From Copromyces sp. CBS 386.78 (lineage: Eukaryota; Ascomycota; Sordariomycetes; Sordariales; Sordariaceae): a stretch of 64,000 nt of DNA. The position numbers and the translations under genes are program-made. Shown here piece by piece: positions 23,582 through 34,965 of the stretch. The notes beneath the pieces are model-generated. The model was given only the letters and a program-made list of their open reading frames with translations, had not been told where the DNA came from and ran no database searches. The DNA lies in contig MU839165.1 in assembly GCA_030685235.1 (NCBI GenBank), positions 1-64,000 on the forward strand, in the 5' to 3' direction. Numbering within the stretch: position 1 is the first letter of the stretch; the number at the start of each line of letters is the position of its first letter.

Positions 23582-26500
23582 ATGATCAATCCCATATCCT
23601 TCCGGCCGGGGCCGGTCACCTTCTGGACCACGCTCATCTACCTGGCCCTGCTGATACCCATCGTCATCATCAACGAGGAACCACCGGCGGCGCCTAAGAC
23701 GGCCGAGCCCTTCAAGGGTGTCAACCTCACCGAGGCATGGCTCGACCTCACCACCATCACCAGAGCGTACCATCCCTACAACAGCAAATTCAACGAGGAG
23801 GTGCGCAGGTATCTGCTGAAGAAGGTCGAGACCATCTTGGAAGAAAATGGCGCTAGCTGGGTCTTTGATGGGTGAGTAGTCTTGGCCTTGAGATTCTGCA
23901 ACGGTTGGGGTCAGAGAACTAATGACATGACTTTATGGCAGCCAAATGGCCGCTGCAAAGGACGGCAAGTCTGCAGCCGTCACCGTCTTCGATGACAATG
24001 TGTCGAATTCCACCTTTGTGATGGGAAAGTCTAATGGAACTACCTTCACCCGTACGGAGTCGATTAATAACGCCGCTTACTTCGAGGGTACCAACATCCT
24101 GGTTTACATCCGCGGTAAGGAGGATGATGACGGCGAGTGGTGGGAGGCCGACTACGTTCATGGGATGAGGCGCAATGCGAAGGGCCTCACCTTGGTCAAT
24201 GCCCATTACGATTCGTAAGTTCATTTCCAGTTCTTGTTTGTGCAAGAAGTCTCCAAAACTGACTTCTCATAGCGTCTCAACGGGCTTTGGTGCTACCGAT
24301 GATGGCATGGGAGTCGTCACTTGCTTGCAGGTCCTCAAGTATTTCACCGCCCCGGGAAATCAACCCCAGCGCGGCATCGTGGTCATGTTGAATAACGGCG
24401 AGGAAGATTGGCTCTACGGCGCCAGGGCCCTCGGTCAACACAAGCTGAATCCTTTCATCCACACGTTTTTGAACGTCGAAGGCGCCGGTGCTGGAGGCAG
24501 GGCAATAGTATTCCGTGCCACAGATCGCGAGGTTATGGCGGCGTATGCTAGGACATCGCACCCTTTCGGTACTGTGATTGCATCTGATGCCTTTGGCATG
24601 GGCTTCATCTCTAGTGGTACCGACTACTCAGTGCTCGTCGATGCCTACGGCCAGCGTGGACTCGATTTGGCCTTTTTCAAGCCTCGCGCGAGATATCACA
24701 CCAACCAGGACGATACTCGGCACGCTTCCAAGGAGAGTCTCTGGCATATGCTGTCCGCGTCTATCCACACGACCAAGCAGCTTTCCGGTGACACTGGCAA
24801 CACCTTTATCGGTCAGAGGCCTGATAAAGCCCACGGAAAAGTTGCCAACGGCCGTCCCTCTAACGGAGTGTGGTTCGACCTCTTTGGCAAAAGCTTTGTT
24901 CTCTTTGGTCTGCGCGGCATGTTTGCCTGGTCGCTTACTCTTCTGATTGCCACTCCGTTGATCTTGGTCGGCATCACCTGGCTTCTTCGCAATCTCGACA
25001 AGGACTACTTCTTCACCTCCACGGTCAAGACTAAGGAGCATCCCGAATATGAAGCTGTTCCAATTGGTGGATGGAAGGGCTTCTTCCGGTACCCCTTTGC
25101 TTTGGGTGTCGCCGTGTTTTTTACGATCAGCTCGGCTCTTTTGATGAATAAGGTCAACCCGTTGATTGTCTACAGCAGCCGTTATTCTGTGTAAGTCCTT
25201 GTTCCCTGGTTCGGATGTTATTCTGGCTAACAATTCTCTTAGATGGGCCATGATGGTGTCTATCTTTTACTTTTCCTTCTGGATGATCATGCGCGGCGCT
25301 AATTTCGTCCGACCCAGCGCGCTTCACCGCGGCCACGCCAACCTGTGGCTCTTTGTTTTTGGCTGGATGGTTCTCGTCGCCGTCACCGCGTTGGAAGACC
25401 GCCGTAGGATTGCGGCAGGCTACATCTTTGTTTTCCTCGAGTCGGCTATCTTCTTGTCGTGCCTGATCTCTTTCGTTGAGCTCTTGGCTCTCCCGAGGAA
25501 GTCTTCGTACGCCCTTCAGGTTCAGGAGGACTACGACGGTCATGATCATGATCATAACGGATACCAAGGATACAGGGACAGTGCCGATGGACCATCTTCA
25601 AGGGCCAGGGCTGAATCATCGGCCTCTGCTGGTTCTCCTTCATCGCCCACGGTTGCTCAAGAACCGAGCAAGCCTACAGCGCCAGCCGGCACTACTAATG
25701 GATTGTCGACTGCGCCTTCTGTTGCCGCGCATTCTTCGCAGCCACAGCCTGCTCCCACGACGCCCACACCTGGCCGTTCTGCTAGCGCCCCTATTCCTTC
25801 TACTACACCCCGGGACGAGAATGACTCGGAAGATGATGACGACGAACCGACTGAGCGGACACCACTTGTTGGCGGTAATGGCACCAATGATCGTGGCCGT
25901 ACTACGTTTGCGACTACTTATCGCCGTTCTATCACCGCGTTGGTACACGGAGCTCGGAAGATGGAAGAGGATGGTGAGCCGTATGAGCACGAGCAAGATT
26001 GGTCTGGACACTTGCCTTCTTGGGCATGGTTCTTCCAGTTCTTGTTGCTTGGCCCCTTCATGATCATCCTCGCGGCCCAGACGGGTCTGATGCTCACAGA
26101 CGCAGTGTACCAGACCGGATCAGACGGTAGCAAGCTCTTTACGCCCTACCTGATGATCTTCTTTTTCACTGTCTTGCTTATCATTCCCCTCACACCCTTC
26201 ATCCACCGCATTACTCATCACATTCCTGTGTTTCTACTTGTCGTCTTCATCGTCACCCTTACCTACAACCTCGTCGCTTTCCCTTTCTCCGCCAACAATC
26301 GGTACAAGGCCTTCTTCGGTCAGTACATTGATGTTGCTACTGGTGAGAACAAGGTCTGCTACACTGGTATTGAGGAGTACGTCCGACCCATTATTGCTGA
26401 GCTCCCTTCTGCATCCGGGCGGGAAGTCACCTGTGGCAAGTCCCTCCGTCGTGGTTCCACGATAGGAACGTGCTGCTTCGACGGATCCGCCGTTCCACCC

Positions 26501-26989
26501 AAGCTCGGAAGCGAAGATGACGAAGGCCTCCCTCAGGACAACTACGCCAACCTCATCACCGTCAACGCCACGCGCAGCCACAAGAAGGGCGACTCTTCAA
26601 GGACCACTGCCCGGATTGAGATCACGGCTGATAACACCAAGTCGTGCTTCCTGCAGTTCAAAAAGCCTGTGTCGGCGTTGACTATCGAGAACGGCTCCGG
26701 CTGGGACGATCGCTTCGGACAGTACCCTGAGGACGGAGTGGGGCTGGTTAGGCTCTGGCACAGGGAGTTTGACAAGACGTGGGTCGTGAATGCGGAGTGG
26801 AAGGGCTCAGAAACCAGAAAGGGAGACGATGAGAATGATGGGACGGTGATTTGTATGTGGAGTGATGCGAATACGCCGGGGACTATTCCGGCGTTGGATG
26901 AGGCATTGCAGTTTGTTCCGAGTTGGGCGGCTGTTACAAAGTTCTCAGAGGGTTTGGTGGAGGGGAGGAAGGCGTTTAATATTGTGTAA
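23582..26989 (+). CDS. pff1: Vacuolar membrane protease, M28 family
   Basis: Four exons (23582-23871, 23942-24214, 24273-25190, 25243-26989) encode about 1075 residues, the expected size for the fungal Pff1 family. A membrane segment at residues 14-33 precedes a lumenal M28 zinc-peptidase domain. Likely metal and catalytic residues are His185 and Asp187 (HYDS), Asp197 (GATDDGMG), Glu231/Glu232 ([10 protein letters not shown]), Glu257 (NVEGAG) and His330 (RYHTNQDD), in the M28 order. About eight further membrane segments follow. Between them lies a cytosolic loop of roughly 150 residues rich in Ser, Pro, Thr and Ala, with an acidic patch ([17 protein letters not shown]) that carries a dileucine-like sorting signal. 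The C-terminal part is a lumenal beta-rich domain with cysteines. The role is proteolysis in the vacuole; substrates are unknown. Confidence 0.93.
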
Positions 26990-28590
26990 GGTGGTGGTAT
27001 GAATGGGTAGTCAGTAAAAGTGACGTAGTGAAGGAGGAGTTAGTGCATAGGAGATTGGTTGGGGTTGCTTGATTTCCTACATGGGCACATGGCATGTGTA
27101 TACCTTATCCAGCCTATGGTCATTACTAACTTGGCCTAAGGAACCTTTTTTTCCCCCGCTTACTGCATGCTCTGCCATTTGACTCGAACAGCTATCTGCC
27201 TTCGGCTCATATGTCGAGTCGCTCAACACACGTCAAGTTGCCACTAAGACACAGTTGCACGAGCACCGGATGGAGTGTTCCCCGTCTTTAGGTTTCACCG
27301 TCTTTGTCGGTCTGGACTTCCGGATGTCGCCCGCTTCTACTTGATGAAGGTAGGTACAACGATCACGAATGGGCTGACAACTTTTAAGGTGCAAAAATTC
27401 ATCAGCGACTCCAAATGATTGCCCGCTTCTTGAACATCCAGATTAATCCACTACCGAATACCTTCCCCTCAACTGTTTGCAGATCTTTCATCTACGCTCT
27501 GCGACTTTTCAGCTCAGGAAGCTTCTTCTACTTTATTTCGATGGCGGCTAAAGCTGGGTTTCATATCAATCTCTCTCCCCTACCATGAATTTAAATCAGA
27601 TCCCACTTGTCCACACAAATCCTTCCAGTTACCGTCCCCTTTCCCTCGTCATCATCAAAGCATCTAGTTCACACACACGCACGCAACAAATGACGGAGGT
27701 ACAAGTAAAAAGGCTGCGTCGTCAACACGTTGTCCAAAGTGTCTCAGTGTCTCACTGCCCCATCTGGTTCCTGCGTCTTGACAAGCGGGAGGCTGCATTT
27801 TTGATGTTGCACGAGTTCGGTCGAGGACACCTTAGGTGCTCGGGTCTTTCGTCTTTCGTCTTTGCCTGATATTCAAAAGCTCAACGGGAATTTGTGGTGC
27901 TTGCTTGCGTGTCTCGGCTGGTATGTATGTTTGCGGTTGCTTTTACCGGATGTTATGTATCAGAATTGGGTTGATGTGGCAACATGTCTGGCTGAAATCG
28001 CGAGTTAGTGAGGGTGTAGATGGAAGGGAAGAAAGTTTCCAGGTTGTTTCGGAATGGATTGCCATGTCTGGGGAGCAGGGAAGGAAACAGGCAAGTTATC
28101 TCCTTTAGCCCCTTCAAACCGAATTTCTCCCGAAGAACGGGCTGGAGAGATGGGATGGAAGACTTCCACTGTTCTTTCCATTTCCATTCCGAGATTAGGG
28201 CTGAGTTTCTGTAACGGAGCGGTATCGATGACGTGGATAGTCCAGAGTGACGAAGTAAAGATATAACTCATCGTTTCCTAGGAAGGAGCGTTTCCTCTCT
28301 AGCTGTCCCTTTCTTCTTCTTCCCTTTTGCTCACTTGCAAAAACAAAACCCAAGCGATTTGTTTTACCCGGACAAAATTACCTACACCTCGACAAACCCA
28401 CCTAATCCTAATATCTAAATCGACCATCAACCTAATAACAACTTGTACTATATCGACCTTTGTTTCCCACACAACATTCAAAGCTTCAACAAAACCTCAC
28501 CTACTCTGAGCTCAATCAACCACCACAACACCCCCACCCTCACCGGGCCAACGCCTTCCAACACCATCCAACCATCCAACTTTCCTCAAA
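26990..28590. other. Intergenic, 1.6 kb
   Basis: No gene is supported. The last 250 bases form a C/A-rich leader that includes CATTCAAAGCTTCA (28475-28488), also found in the leader of the secreted-protein gene at 3496-3509. Confidence 0.5.
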
Positions 28591-29444
28591 ATGGCCCCCT
28601 CAATGCTCAGCACTCTCACCATCCTCCTCTCAGCGACCACCGCCCTCTTCGCCGCCGGCGCCGGCGCCACTCCCCTCCCCAGTTCCAACTCTGGCACAAA
28701 GGCCAAGAGCTGCGTCAACGGCCCTCCCGCCACGGGCTCCTCGCCCGGCAGCCTGCCCATCGCCGATTACTCGCTTGTTGCTCCCGCCGCGAACCTCAAC
28801 TGGACTTCGTACACGGTAAAGAAGAGCTGGTGGGATGAGCATTATTTGAGTGGACCGCATGTGAGTCTACCCACTATATCATTCATAAGACCTCTAGAGA
28901 GTGGAGAGAAGATAAAATATGGAGATTAGGGGTAGTGGGAAGCGAGAGGATGAAGAACAGTTGACAATATGGTTGGGAAGTGAAAGGAAAGTGAGCTGAC
29001 GCATATTGATCAACACCAGTACATGCCCTACTCCCACCACACCGACCCGTACGGCGCGTTCAAGTGCCAGTATACTTGCAACGCGGCGGGGGATAAATGC
29101 AAGAGCTACTTTTTGTGGTATAGTAGGTCTCCTCTACTACTCCTCCTACTTCTGATACTATATCCATCGTTGGACTGGATGGCTAGCTGACGTGGATGAA
29201 ACAGCGGACGTCAACGACTCAAACGAGCATACCAACTGTGTTTTGTTTGATGACATGTAAGCCCTTTCTCTCTTCTTCTCCCTCTCTTCTCTTTCTCCCG
29301 GTGACCCTTCACCCCCTTACCTCCTTGCTTGGTTGTACTGACGAAAAGATCGACGACAGCATCGACCCGTCCATCTTCGTCCAGGGTACCAACGCCACTA
29401 TCGGCGCGGGTGGCTACGACAGACGGTGCCAGGGCTCGGCCTAG
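28591..29444 (+). CDS. Secreted cysteine-containing protein, PAN/apple-like
   Basis: Four exons (28591-28860, 29020-29122, 29205-29256, 29360-29444) encode about 169 residues. Residues 1-27 are a signal peptide ending in an Ala/Gly run. After a linker and NLNWTSYTVKKSWWDEHY, the motif PYGAFKCQYTCNAAGDKCKSYFLWY followed by NCVLFDD resembles the PAN/apple fold, in which paired cysteines close a small domain that often binds sugars or proteins. The tail IDPSIFVQGTNATIGAGGYDRRC ends the protein. Sequons NWT and NAT suggest N-glycosylation. The last acceptor is taken as GACAG before CATCGAC, because a closer AAAAG site would break the conserved frame. Function is unknown; it could be a cell-wall or extracellular protein. 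Confidence 0.8.
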
Positions 29445-29969
29445 AAGTCCATTCGGCCATTGAAGTATTTCGGATATTTCTGGGCGGCGGGAGAGCATAG
29501 AGGTCCTTATAAGCCTGGAGGTGCGCCGAACCTTGAGAAGTAACAAAATAGGAAGGGCTTAGTCTTGGTGGACGAGTAATGGCCGGAGTTATCTTGCGGT
29601 AATCGGGTTTCCCGTACATATTTCGGTTTGCTTCGGTGGCTCTTTCGTATGATGGGTAATTTCACTGGCTGAAGGGTGGTGGTCTAGTGCGTATAGCTTC
29701 AGTTGTAATCAGATTGAACTTCTTCCATTCTGGGTCATCGAAGTTCCGTGTTTCGCTGATGTGTAAAGTGTATGTGATTATATCTTATTGAAACCCAGTG
29801 CAAAGCTCACCTGAGCAACGACCTAACGCCTGACTAGCAATGCCAAGTCTAACCATATGTCAAAGCCCCAAACTCCTGATAGACATGCACCGAAAGCCCA
29901 ACCAACCAAGCCACCTGTCATACGAATTCTGCAGCCCGCTCCTGTCATCTCTCGCAAAGTCCGAGTAAA
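29445..29969. other. Intergenic, 3' regions of convergent genes
   Basis: I see no gene here. It lies between the secreted-protein gene and the extended Med11 tail. Confidence 0.5.
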
Positions 29970-30287
29970 TCAGTGAAACTCAGGCGGCGTGAAGAATTCC
30001 TCGTATTCAGACAGCTCCTCCATCTGATCCGTTCCCATGAGATCCGCTCCTCCCTCCACGTTAACACCCGCACCATCAGCACCAAAGGAACCAGACCTCT
30101 AGTCCTCATTAGCCACCGGACCACCACCATCAGCAGCAGCAGCAGCAGCAGCAGCATCATCATCCAAAAGGGGAAGGGACTTGCAAGCCTGATCCATCCG
30201 ATCGTCTCCACCATGTTTCTTCACAACCGCACCCTCAGAACAACCAGCGCCGTCAGCACCATCAGTACCACAAAGTGGAAGGGATCT
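29970..30287 (-). other. Coding-like in-frame extension beyond the Med11 stop
   Basis: Read in the Med11 frame, the 106 codons after the TAG at 30290-30288 contain only one stop (TAG at 30101-30099) before TGA at 29972-29970. The reading has repeated modules like those before the stop (KK-GG-RMD-SLPL-DGADGAG), an Ala run from (GCT)n, and an acidic, aromatic end containing MEELSEYEEFFTPPEF. This looks like former or conditional coding sequence, not a random 3' region. No intron that removes the stops and keeps the frame was found. Confidence 0.5.
30131..30154. repeat. (CAG)8 microsatellite
   Basis: Eight CAG units lie on the plus strand. On the minus strand, in the Med11 frame, they read as an alanine (GCT) run inside the extension beyond the stop. 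Confidence 0.9.
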
Positions 30288-31145
30288 CTAATCCTCATCC
30301 ATCCGACCCGCTCCTCCTCCTCCCTCCTCCTTCTTGATCACACTACCAAGTGGCCCAGAAGCAGATATTCCTTTCTCCCTCGCCACCCTCTCCGCGTGCT
30401 CCCTCGCCCTTGCCCACAGCTCCCTCTCCATATCCCTCTCCACCGTGTCAATCGCCATATTCATCCTCCCCACATCCAAGTTCCCATACCTTCCCACGCC
30501 GTCGGGGTCCAGTCGTGCCGCCACGGGCCGCACCCACTTCGCTCCCTTGTGCGTCTCGATCTTGGCTGGCCGTGTGAGCTCGCCAGGGTTCTTGGGTGCT
30601 GAAGCGGCGGCGTAACCACCTGGTTTGTTGGAGGCGTTTGGTTCCCCGCCAGTGCTGGAGTCGTCGTCGGGATTGTTCGCGTTGGGGTTGGAAGAGGAAG
30701 AGCGCAGGTTGATGATGCCTGCTTCTTCCATGGCGTAGATCTGGCGACGGAGTTGTTTGTCGACGCGGTCGAGGGTGGAGAGGAAGGTAGATTGGATTTG
30801 GGTGAAGCGGGTTGTTGCGTCTTCTTGGTCTTGTTGTTGTTTTTGCTGTTCGGCTTCGGTTTGTTGGTCAGATGATGTGGGTGGCGGGGAGGCGAGGCAG
30901 CGGAGGGCGTTGGAGGTTAGTTCGAGGAGGGAGACGATATCCTGTTTGGGTTGAAAGGTGGTTAGTTTGAGGAATATTGTGGGAAGGGTGGGAGGAGGAG
31001 GAGGAGGAGGAGGAGGAGGAGGAGGCGAGGTGCGTACGTTGTCGATGTTGCTGAGTTGTTGGATGTGCTCGGCTGTTGTGAAGGGTTCGTGGATGTCGAT
31101 GTCCATCTGGGATGGTTGCCCTTGGGGTTGGGCGTTGTGGTCCAT
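30288..31145 (-). CDS. med11: Mediator subunit Med11
   Basis: Two exons (31145-31038 and 30941-30288) encode about 253 residues. The conserved core is FTTAEHIQQLSNIDN|DIVSLLELTSNALRCL, with the intron between the halves, followed by helical sequence up to STLDRVDKQLRRQIYAMEEAGII. This is the two-helix Med11 signature; Med11 pairs with Med22 in the Mediator head and contacts the pol II machinery. The rest, from about residue 110, is Gly/Ser/Pro-rich with a second helical, charged part (GNLDVGRMNMAIDTVERDMERELWARAREHAERV), making it about twice the length of animal Med11 but typical of filamentous fungi. The 96-base intron has no stop in frame and a (GGA)n tract. The gene is divergent from taf5. 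Confidence 0.85.
   Translation of the reverse strand: MDHNAQPQGQPSQMDIDIHEPFTTAEHIQQLSNIDNVRTSPPPPPPPPPPPPTLPTIFLKLTTFQPKQDIVSLLELTSNALRCLASPPPTSSDQQTEAEQQKQQQDQEDATTRFTQIQSTFLSTLDRVDKQLRRQIYAMEEAGIINLRSSSSNPNANNPDDDSSTGGEPNASNKPGGYAAASAPKNPGELTRPAKIETHKGAKWVRPVAARLDPDGVGRYGNLDVGRMNMAIDTVERDMERELWARAREHAERVAREKGISASGPLGSVIKKEEGGGGAGRMDED
30991..31025. repeat. (GGA)n tract in the Med11 intron
   Basis: About 11.7 GGA units lie on the plus strand within the 96-base intron (CCT repeats in the transcript, read as a proline run if retained). The pyrimidine-rich orientation may aid recognition of the 3' splice site. Confidence 0.85.
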
Positions 31146-31891
31146 GTTGACGTGATGATGTTGTTATTGAATCGGAGTAATAGTGCTTATTCGGATGATA
31201 TTATCGGCATATATGTATATCGTGATGAGTCCAATTGGATTGTTTGCAGATTGAGGCCCCTGCTGTCAACTTCTTGGATTGCGCATGTGGTGTTTTGTTT
31301 TGGGGACAAAAAAGGTTGAAGAGAATGGCGGGGAAGCTCCCCCACGAAACTGCCCTGTCAATCGCTGGGAAAGGTGGGGTAAACTGCGGGAACTGCAAGT
31401 GCCAAGGCCCAGCATGCCTGCAGGAAAGCACGGATCAAGCGCTAGATAGACGCGCTACTGTAAATTGAAGTGTTTGACTGGGCTCGCTGTTCGCGACGTC
31501 CATCCTCGCTCGGCAAATGCCGTCCTTCGACAAACTGACCTGGACCTCGTCATCTCCATCTCATCTTGAGCCTCATTATCAACTTTGCCATTTTTCATTA
31601 AACACACGCTATCATTAGAACTGACCGCCAGGATTCTTGTCGGAGCCACTATATACCCATTTCGAACGAACGATACATATCACCAGGCTCACAGGAACTG
31701 GATCGAGAACATAGCATCATCTACCACACGCGTCGACGTCCTCCTCGTCCTCCACCACTTGGTTCCAAGAAGGCTACATACAGCAAGAGCCACAAACGCT
31801 ACCGGAGTCATTCAAACTCGACTGTTGCGCCTGTTCTATCAGAGACGGAACAAAGACATAGATAGCTGTTCGGTAAAGGGACATACGCATC
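31146..31891. promoter_or_regulatory. Shared divergent promoter region, med11/taf5
   Basis: The starts of Med11 (minus) and Taf5 (plus) are 746 bp apart with no gene between them. Both proteins act in assembly of the pol II pre-initiation complex. No TATA box is placed convincingly for either gene. Confidence 0.6.
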
Positions 31892-34800
31892 ATGTCCAAC
31901 CCCCCACCAACAAACACCGGCCAGGCGCCGGCAGGTGCCACATATGGCGGTGGCCAACAACATCAACAACAACCTCAGTCTGCTAGTGGTGCGCCAACCA
32001 CGGGAGCCACAGGAGGAACAGGAGCCGCAGGGACGGCGTCGACGAGCAACACGGCGCCGACACCTCAGAATCTGAACCAGATAGTGAGTCCTTGCTGAGT
32101 GTTGTTTGATTCCACCTGCCCGTTGTGCCAAATATCAGTACTCCATGGCCCTCTTCAACCCGTACCCCCCTCATGGGAACTCCACCGCCCTTGCCTTCTA
32201 TCCCTTCTCTTTATATAGAACCTTTTCGTGTGCAAGTTATGAAACCTTTCCAGCCATCACTGCGTCCTACTGTAATAAGCACATGTTGGCCGGTCGTGCT
32301 TTGGCGTTCATTCACTTGGGCTCCAGGTTCCCTTCAGATTCCCTTCACCGGCACTCCCGTCTAACTACACAATTGAGTCCATTTCTGTCGTCGCCTTTCC
32401 ACCTCCAACAGCACATCACCCTTTCACTACCGTCTGCCCTCAATATCCCTGACAGCTCAGTATCGAGAAGACATCACGTTTATCCCCAAAACACTCGCGC
32501 GTATCACCATGCCTTCTCGATTTGCTTATCACCCGCATCCCCCGCCTTCGCCCCTCCGCATATCGCATTTGCCGAATCAAGCTGTGGTGGAACTCTATGG
32601 TGCTAGACCCCCAGCTAACGACGCACAGGTTACGGACTACTTGAAGAAGAAGGGATTCACAAAGACCGAAGCCGTTTTTCGTCAAGAGACAGCCCATCTT
32701 GGGCCTGACGGCAGGCCCGCGCAGCGCAATGAGGAGAACGGACCGCGAAAGTACCTAAAGGCATTCATCTTGCTCCGAGATTGGATCGAGAATAACTTGG
32801 ACATCTACAAGGTAAGATACAGCGAAGGCGAGGATCCAATGAACCCGTGGCAGTGACTCTGACAAGTAATAGTTCGAACTCAGGAAGCTCTTGTGGCCTG
32901 TCTTCGTTTACTCCTACATTGAGCTCGTTTTCACGGGCTATGTGGAAGAAGCAAAGCACTACCTTGCGACACTACGACCTCACTTTGAAGCGGTCCATCG
33001 CGAGGCGTTGGACTTGTTTGCGACAGTCACCCTTCCACAACACATTCGCGAAAACCCCACAATCAAACTCTACCGGGAGAACAAGTATCACGTCCCGCTC
33101 AACCAGTCGCTTTCCGCCAACCTTTTCCACTTTCTCGAGCGCGAGGCGGATGCTGGCGGCTCAACAATTACATTCATCCTCCAAACCTTCTGCCGGGTAG
33201 ACGCCAGCGCAAGGGGGCCCATCGAACCATTCAGCTTTGAGGCTATTTACCGACGAACGCAGAATCTGGATCTCGATGAGATTGACCAACTCGAAGGCAT
33301 TCCTGGTGTTTTCACTGGTGTTACGAACAGGGACGTTCTCGACTCATCAGCACCACTAAAGCTTGGCCCTCTGCCTATGGAACCAGAGTTGAGGGAAGAC
33401 GTACGGGCAGAACTTGAGGACGAGGACCAGCGACATCCACCAGCGGATGGCAGGTCCACACTCGTTGAGGAGTTCGACCAGCGGATCAAGCGAGAGGATA
33501 GTGCCGACGCTCCCTCAAGAACAGACCTCCCTCTTCCACCATCTCGGGCCAGGGACGTCGTAATAGAGATGCAAAAGGTTCGGGAAAACCGAGACCGGTT
33601 CAAGATCGAGGGTCGGACTGGTGGTGCGGGTATTCCTGTCTCGGCCTGCATGTTTACATTCCACAACAGCTTGGGGAGGTAAGCTATCGTACGCGTTCTC
33701 CGATGCGGCTGCTTGGTGCTAACTGATTCTTTTTTCCTAGCGTTTCGTGTATGGACTTTTCCAACGACCACGAGCTCGTGGCTGTCGGCACTATGGACTC
33801 ATACATCCGCGTCTGGTCTATGAACGGGAAGCCGTTGAAATCATCTGTCGCCAGCGAGAAGGATCTACAAGTCAACAATCGGAAGCTGATCGGCCACTCC
33901 GCTCCCGTCTACGGCGTGTCTTTCTCGGATTCTATTGCCAATTTGGACCGTAATGTCTTCCCGGAAGCCGACGGGGCCAAGCCCGATACAAGCACCAAGC
34001 TGCTACTATCATGCTCGGCCGATGGCCAAATCCGCCTTTGGTCCCTCGACCACTGGGCATGTCTATGCATATACAAGGCCCACGATGGCCCCGTCTTCCG
34101 CGTTCTCTGGGGTCCTCACGGCCACTACTTCGCCACTGGCGGCTGGGACAAGACCGTCCGCGTATTCGCGCAAGACAGAGCCTCTGCGCTACGCATTATG
34201 GTCGGACATGATACGCCCATCTCGGCAATCACGTGGCACCCAAACGGAACGTACATCTTCTCCGCATCGGACGACACCGACAAGTCCATCCGCATGTGGT
34301 CGGTTGTGACAGGCAACTGCGTGCGCATCTTCACGGGTCATACAGACTACATCAGCGCGTTGCAATGCGCGCCAAACGGAAAGATCCTCGCCAGCGCCGA
34401 CACGGGTGGAAACATTTTCTTCTGGGACATTGCCAAGGGCGCGCGCATTAAGCGGTGCCGCGGCCACGGCAAGGGCGGCATCTCGTCACTAAGCTTCAGT
34501 GCCGAGTCGAACGTGCTTGTGTCGGGAGGCCTTGATGGCACGGTAAGGCTCTGGGACGTGGAGTTGCCCGCTGACCCCAGCAAGAGCAGCCAGCTTGCTA
34601 TCACGAGCACCGGTGTGGCGGTTGCGGGAGGCGCATCTGGTCAACAGCCGGATGGTGCCGCAACTGGCGACAGCATTGCCGTGGCATCTGGCGGAGGTCC
34701 CAACGGTAACTCGATCACGGTGGGCGGCACCGGTGCTTCGGCTACCTCAGCCGCTGCTGCCAATGCCACCGGCAACACTGGCACCGGTAGCGGCGCCGCT

Positions 34801-34965
34801 AATGGTAGCAGTGGTGCCGTCACAGGGAAGAAGAAGGGCAAGGAGGTGCAAATTACTCCTGATCAAATCAGTGCGTTTGCGACCAAGAAGACGCCGGTGA
34901 TGAAGGTGCAGTTTACGAGAATGAACCTGGTGGTTGCGGGTGGATGCTATGATCCTGAGCGTTAG
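31892..34965 (+). CDS. taf5: TFIID subunit Taf5
   Basis: Four exons (31892-32083, 32629-32811, 32873-33678, 33741-34965) encode about 801 residues. After a Gln/Gly/Thr-rich start, residues 62-90 form a LisH motif ([24 protein letters not shown]). Residues about 105-250 are the NTD2 domain ([40 protein letters not shown]). From about residue 390, repeats with [66 protein letters not shown] and [14 protein letters not shown] make a WD40 propeller. Taf5 is a scaffold of TFIID (and of SAGA in yeasts). A low-complexity Gly/Ala/Thr insert lies before the final [20 protein letters not shown]. The first intron, 545 bases, is unusually long for this window and contains an alternative in-frame start. 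Confidence 0.95.

Noticed and set aside
23142..23585. 147-codon frame in the leader of the vacuolar protease gene, ending in an ATGA overlap with its start
   Set aside because: It has no ATG inside (opens at GTG), so it is unlikely to be translated as an upstream ORF.
29973..30602. 209-codon plus-strand frame over the Med11 3' part
   Set aside because: It is the complement of the Med11 exon and its coding-like extension; Ser/Arg/His/Pro-rich without domain.
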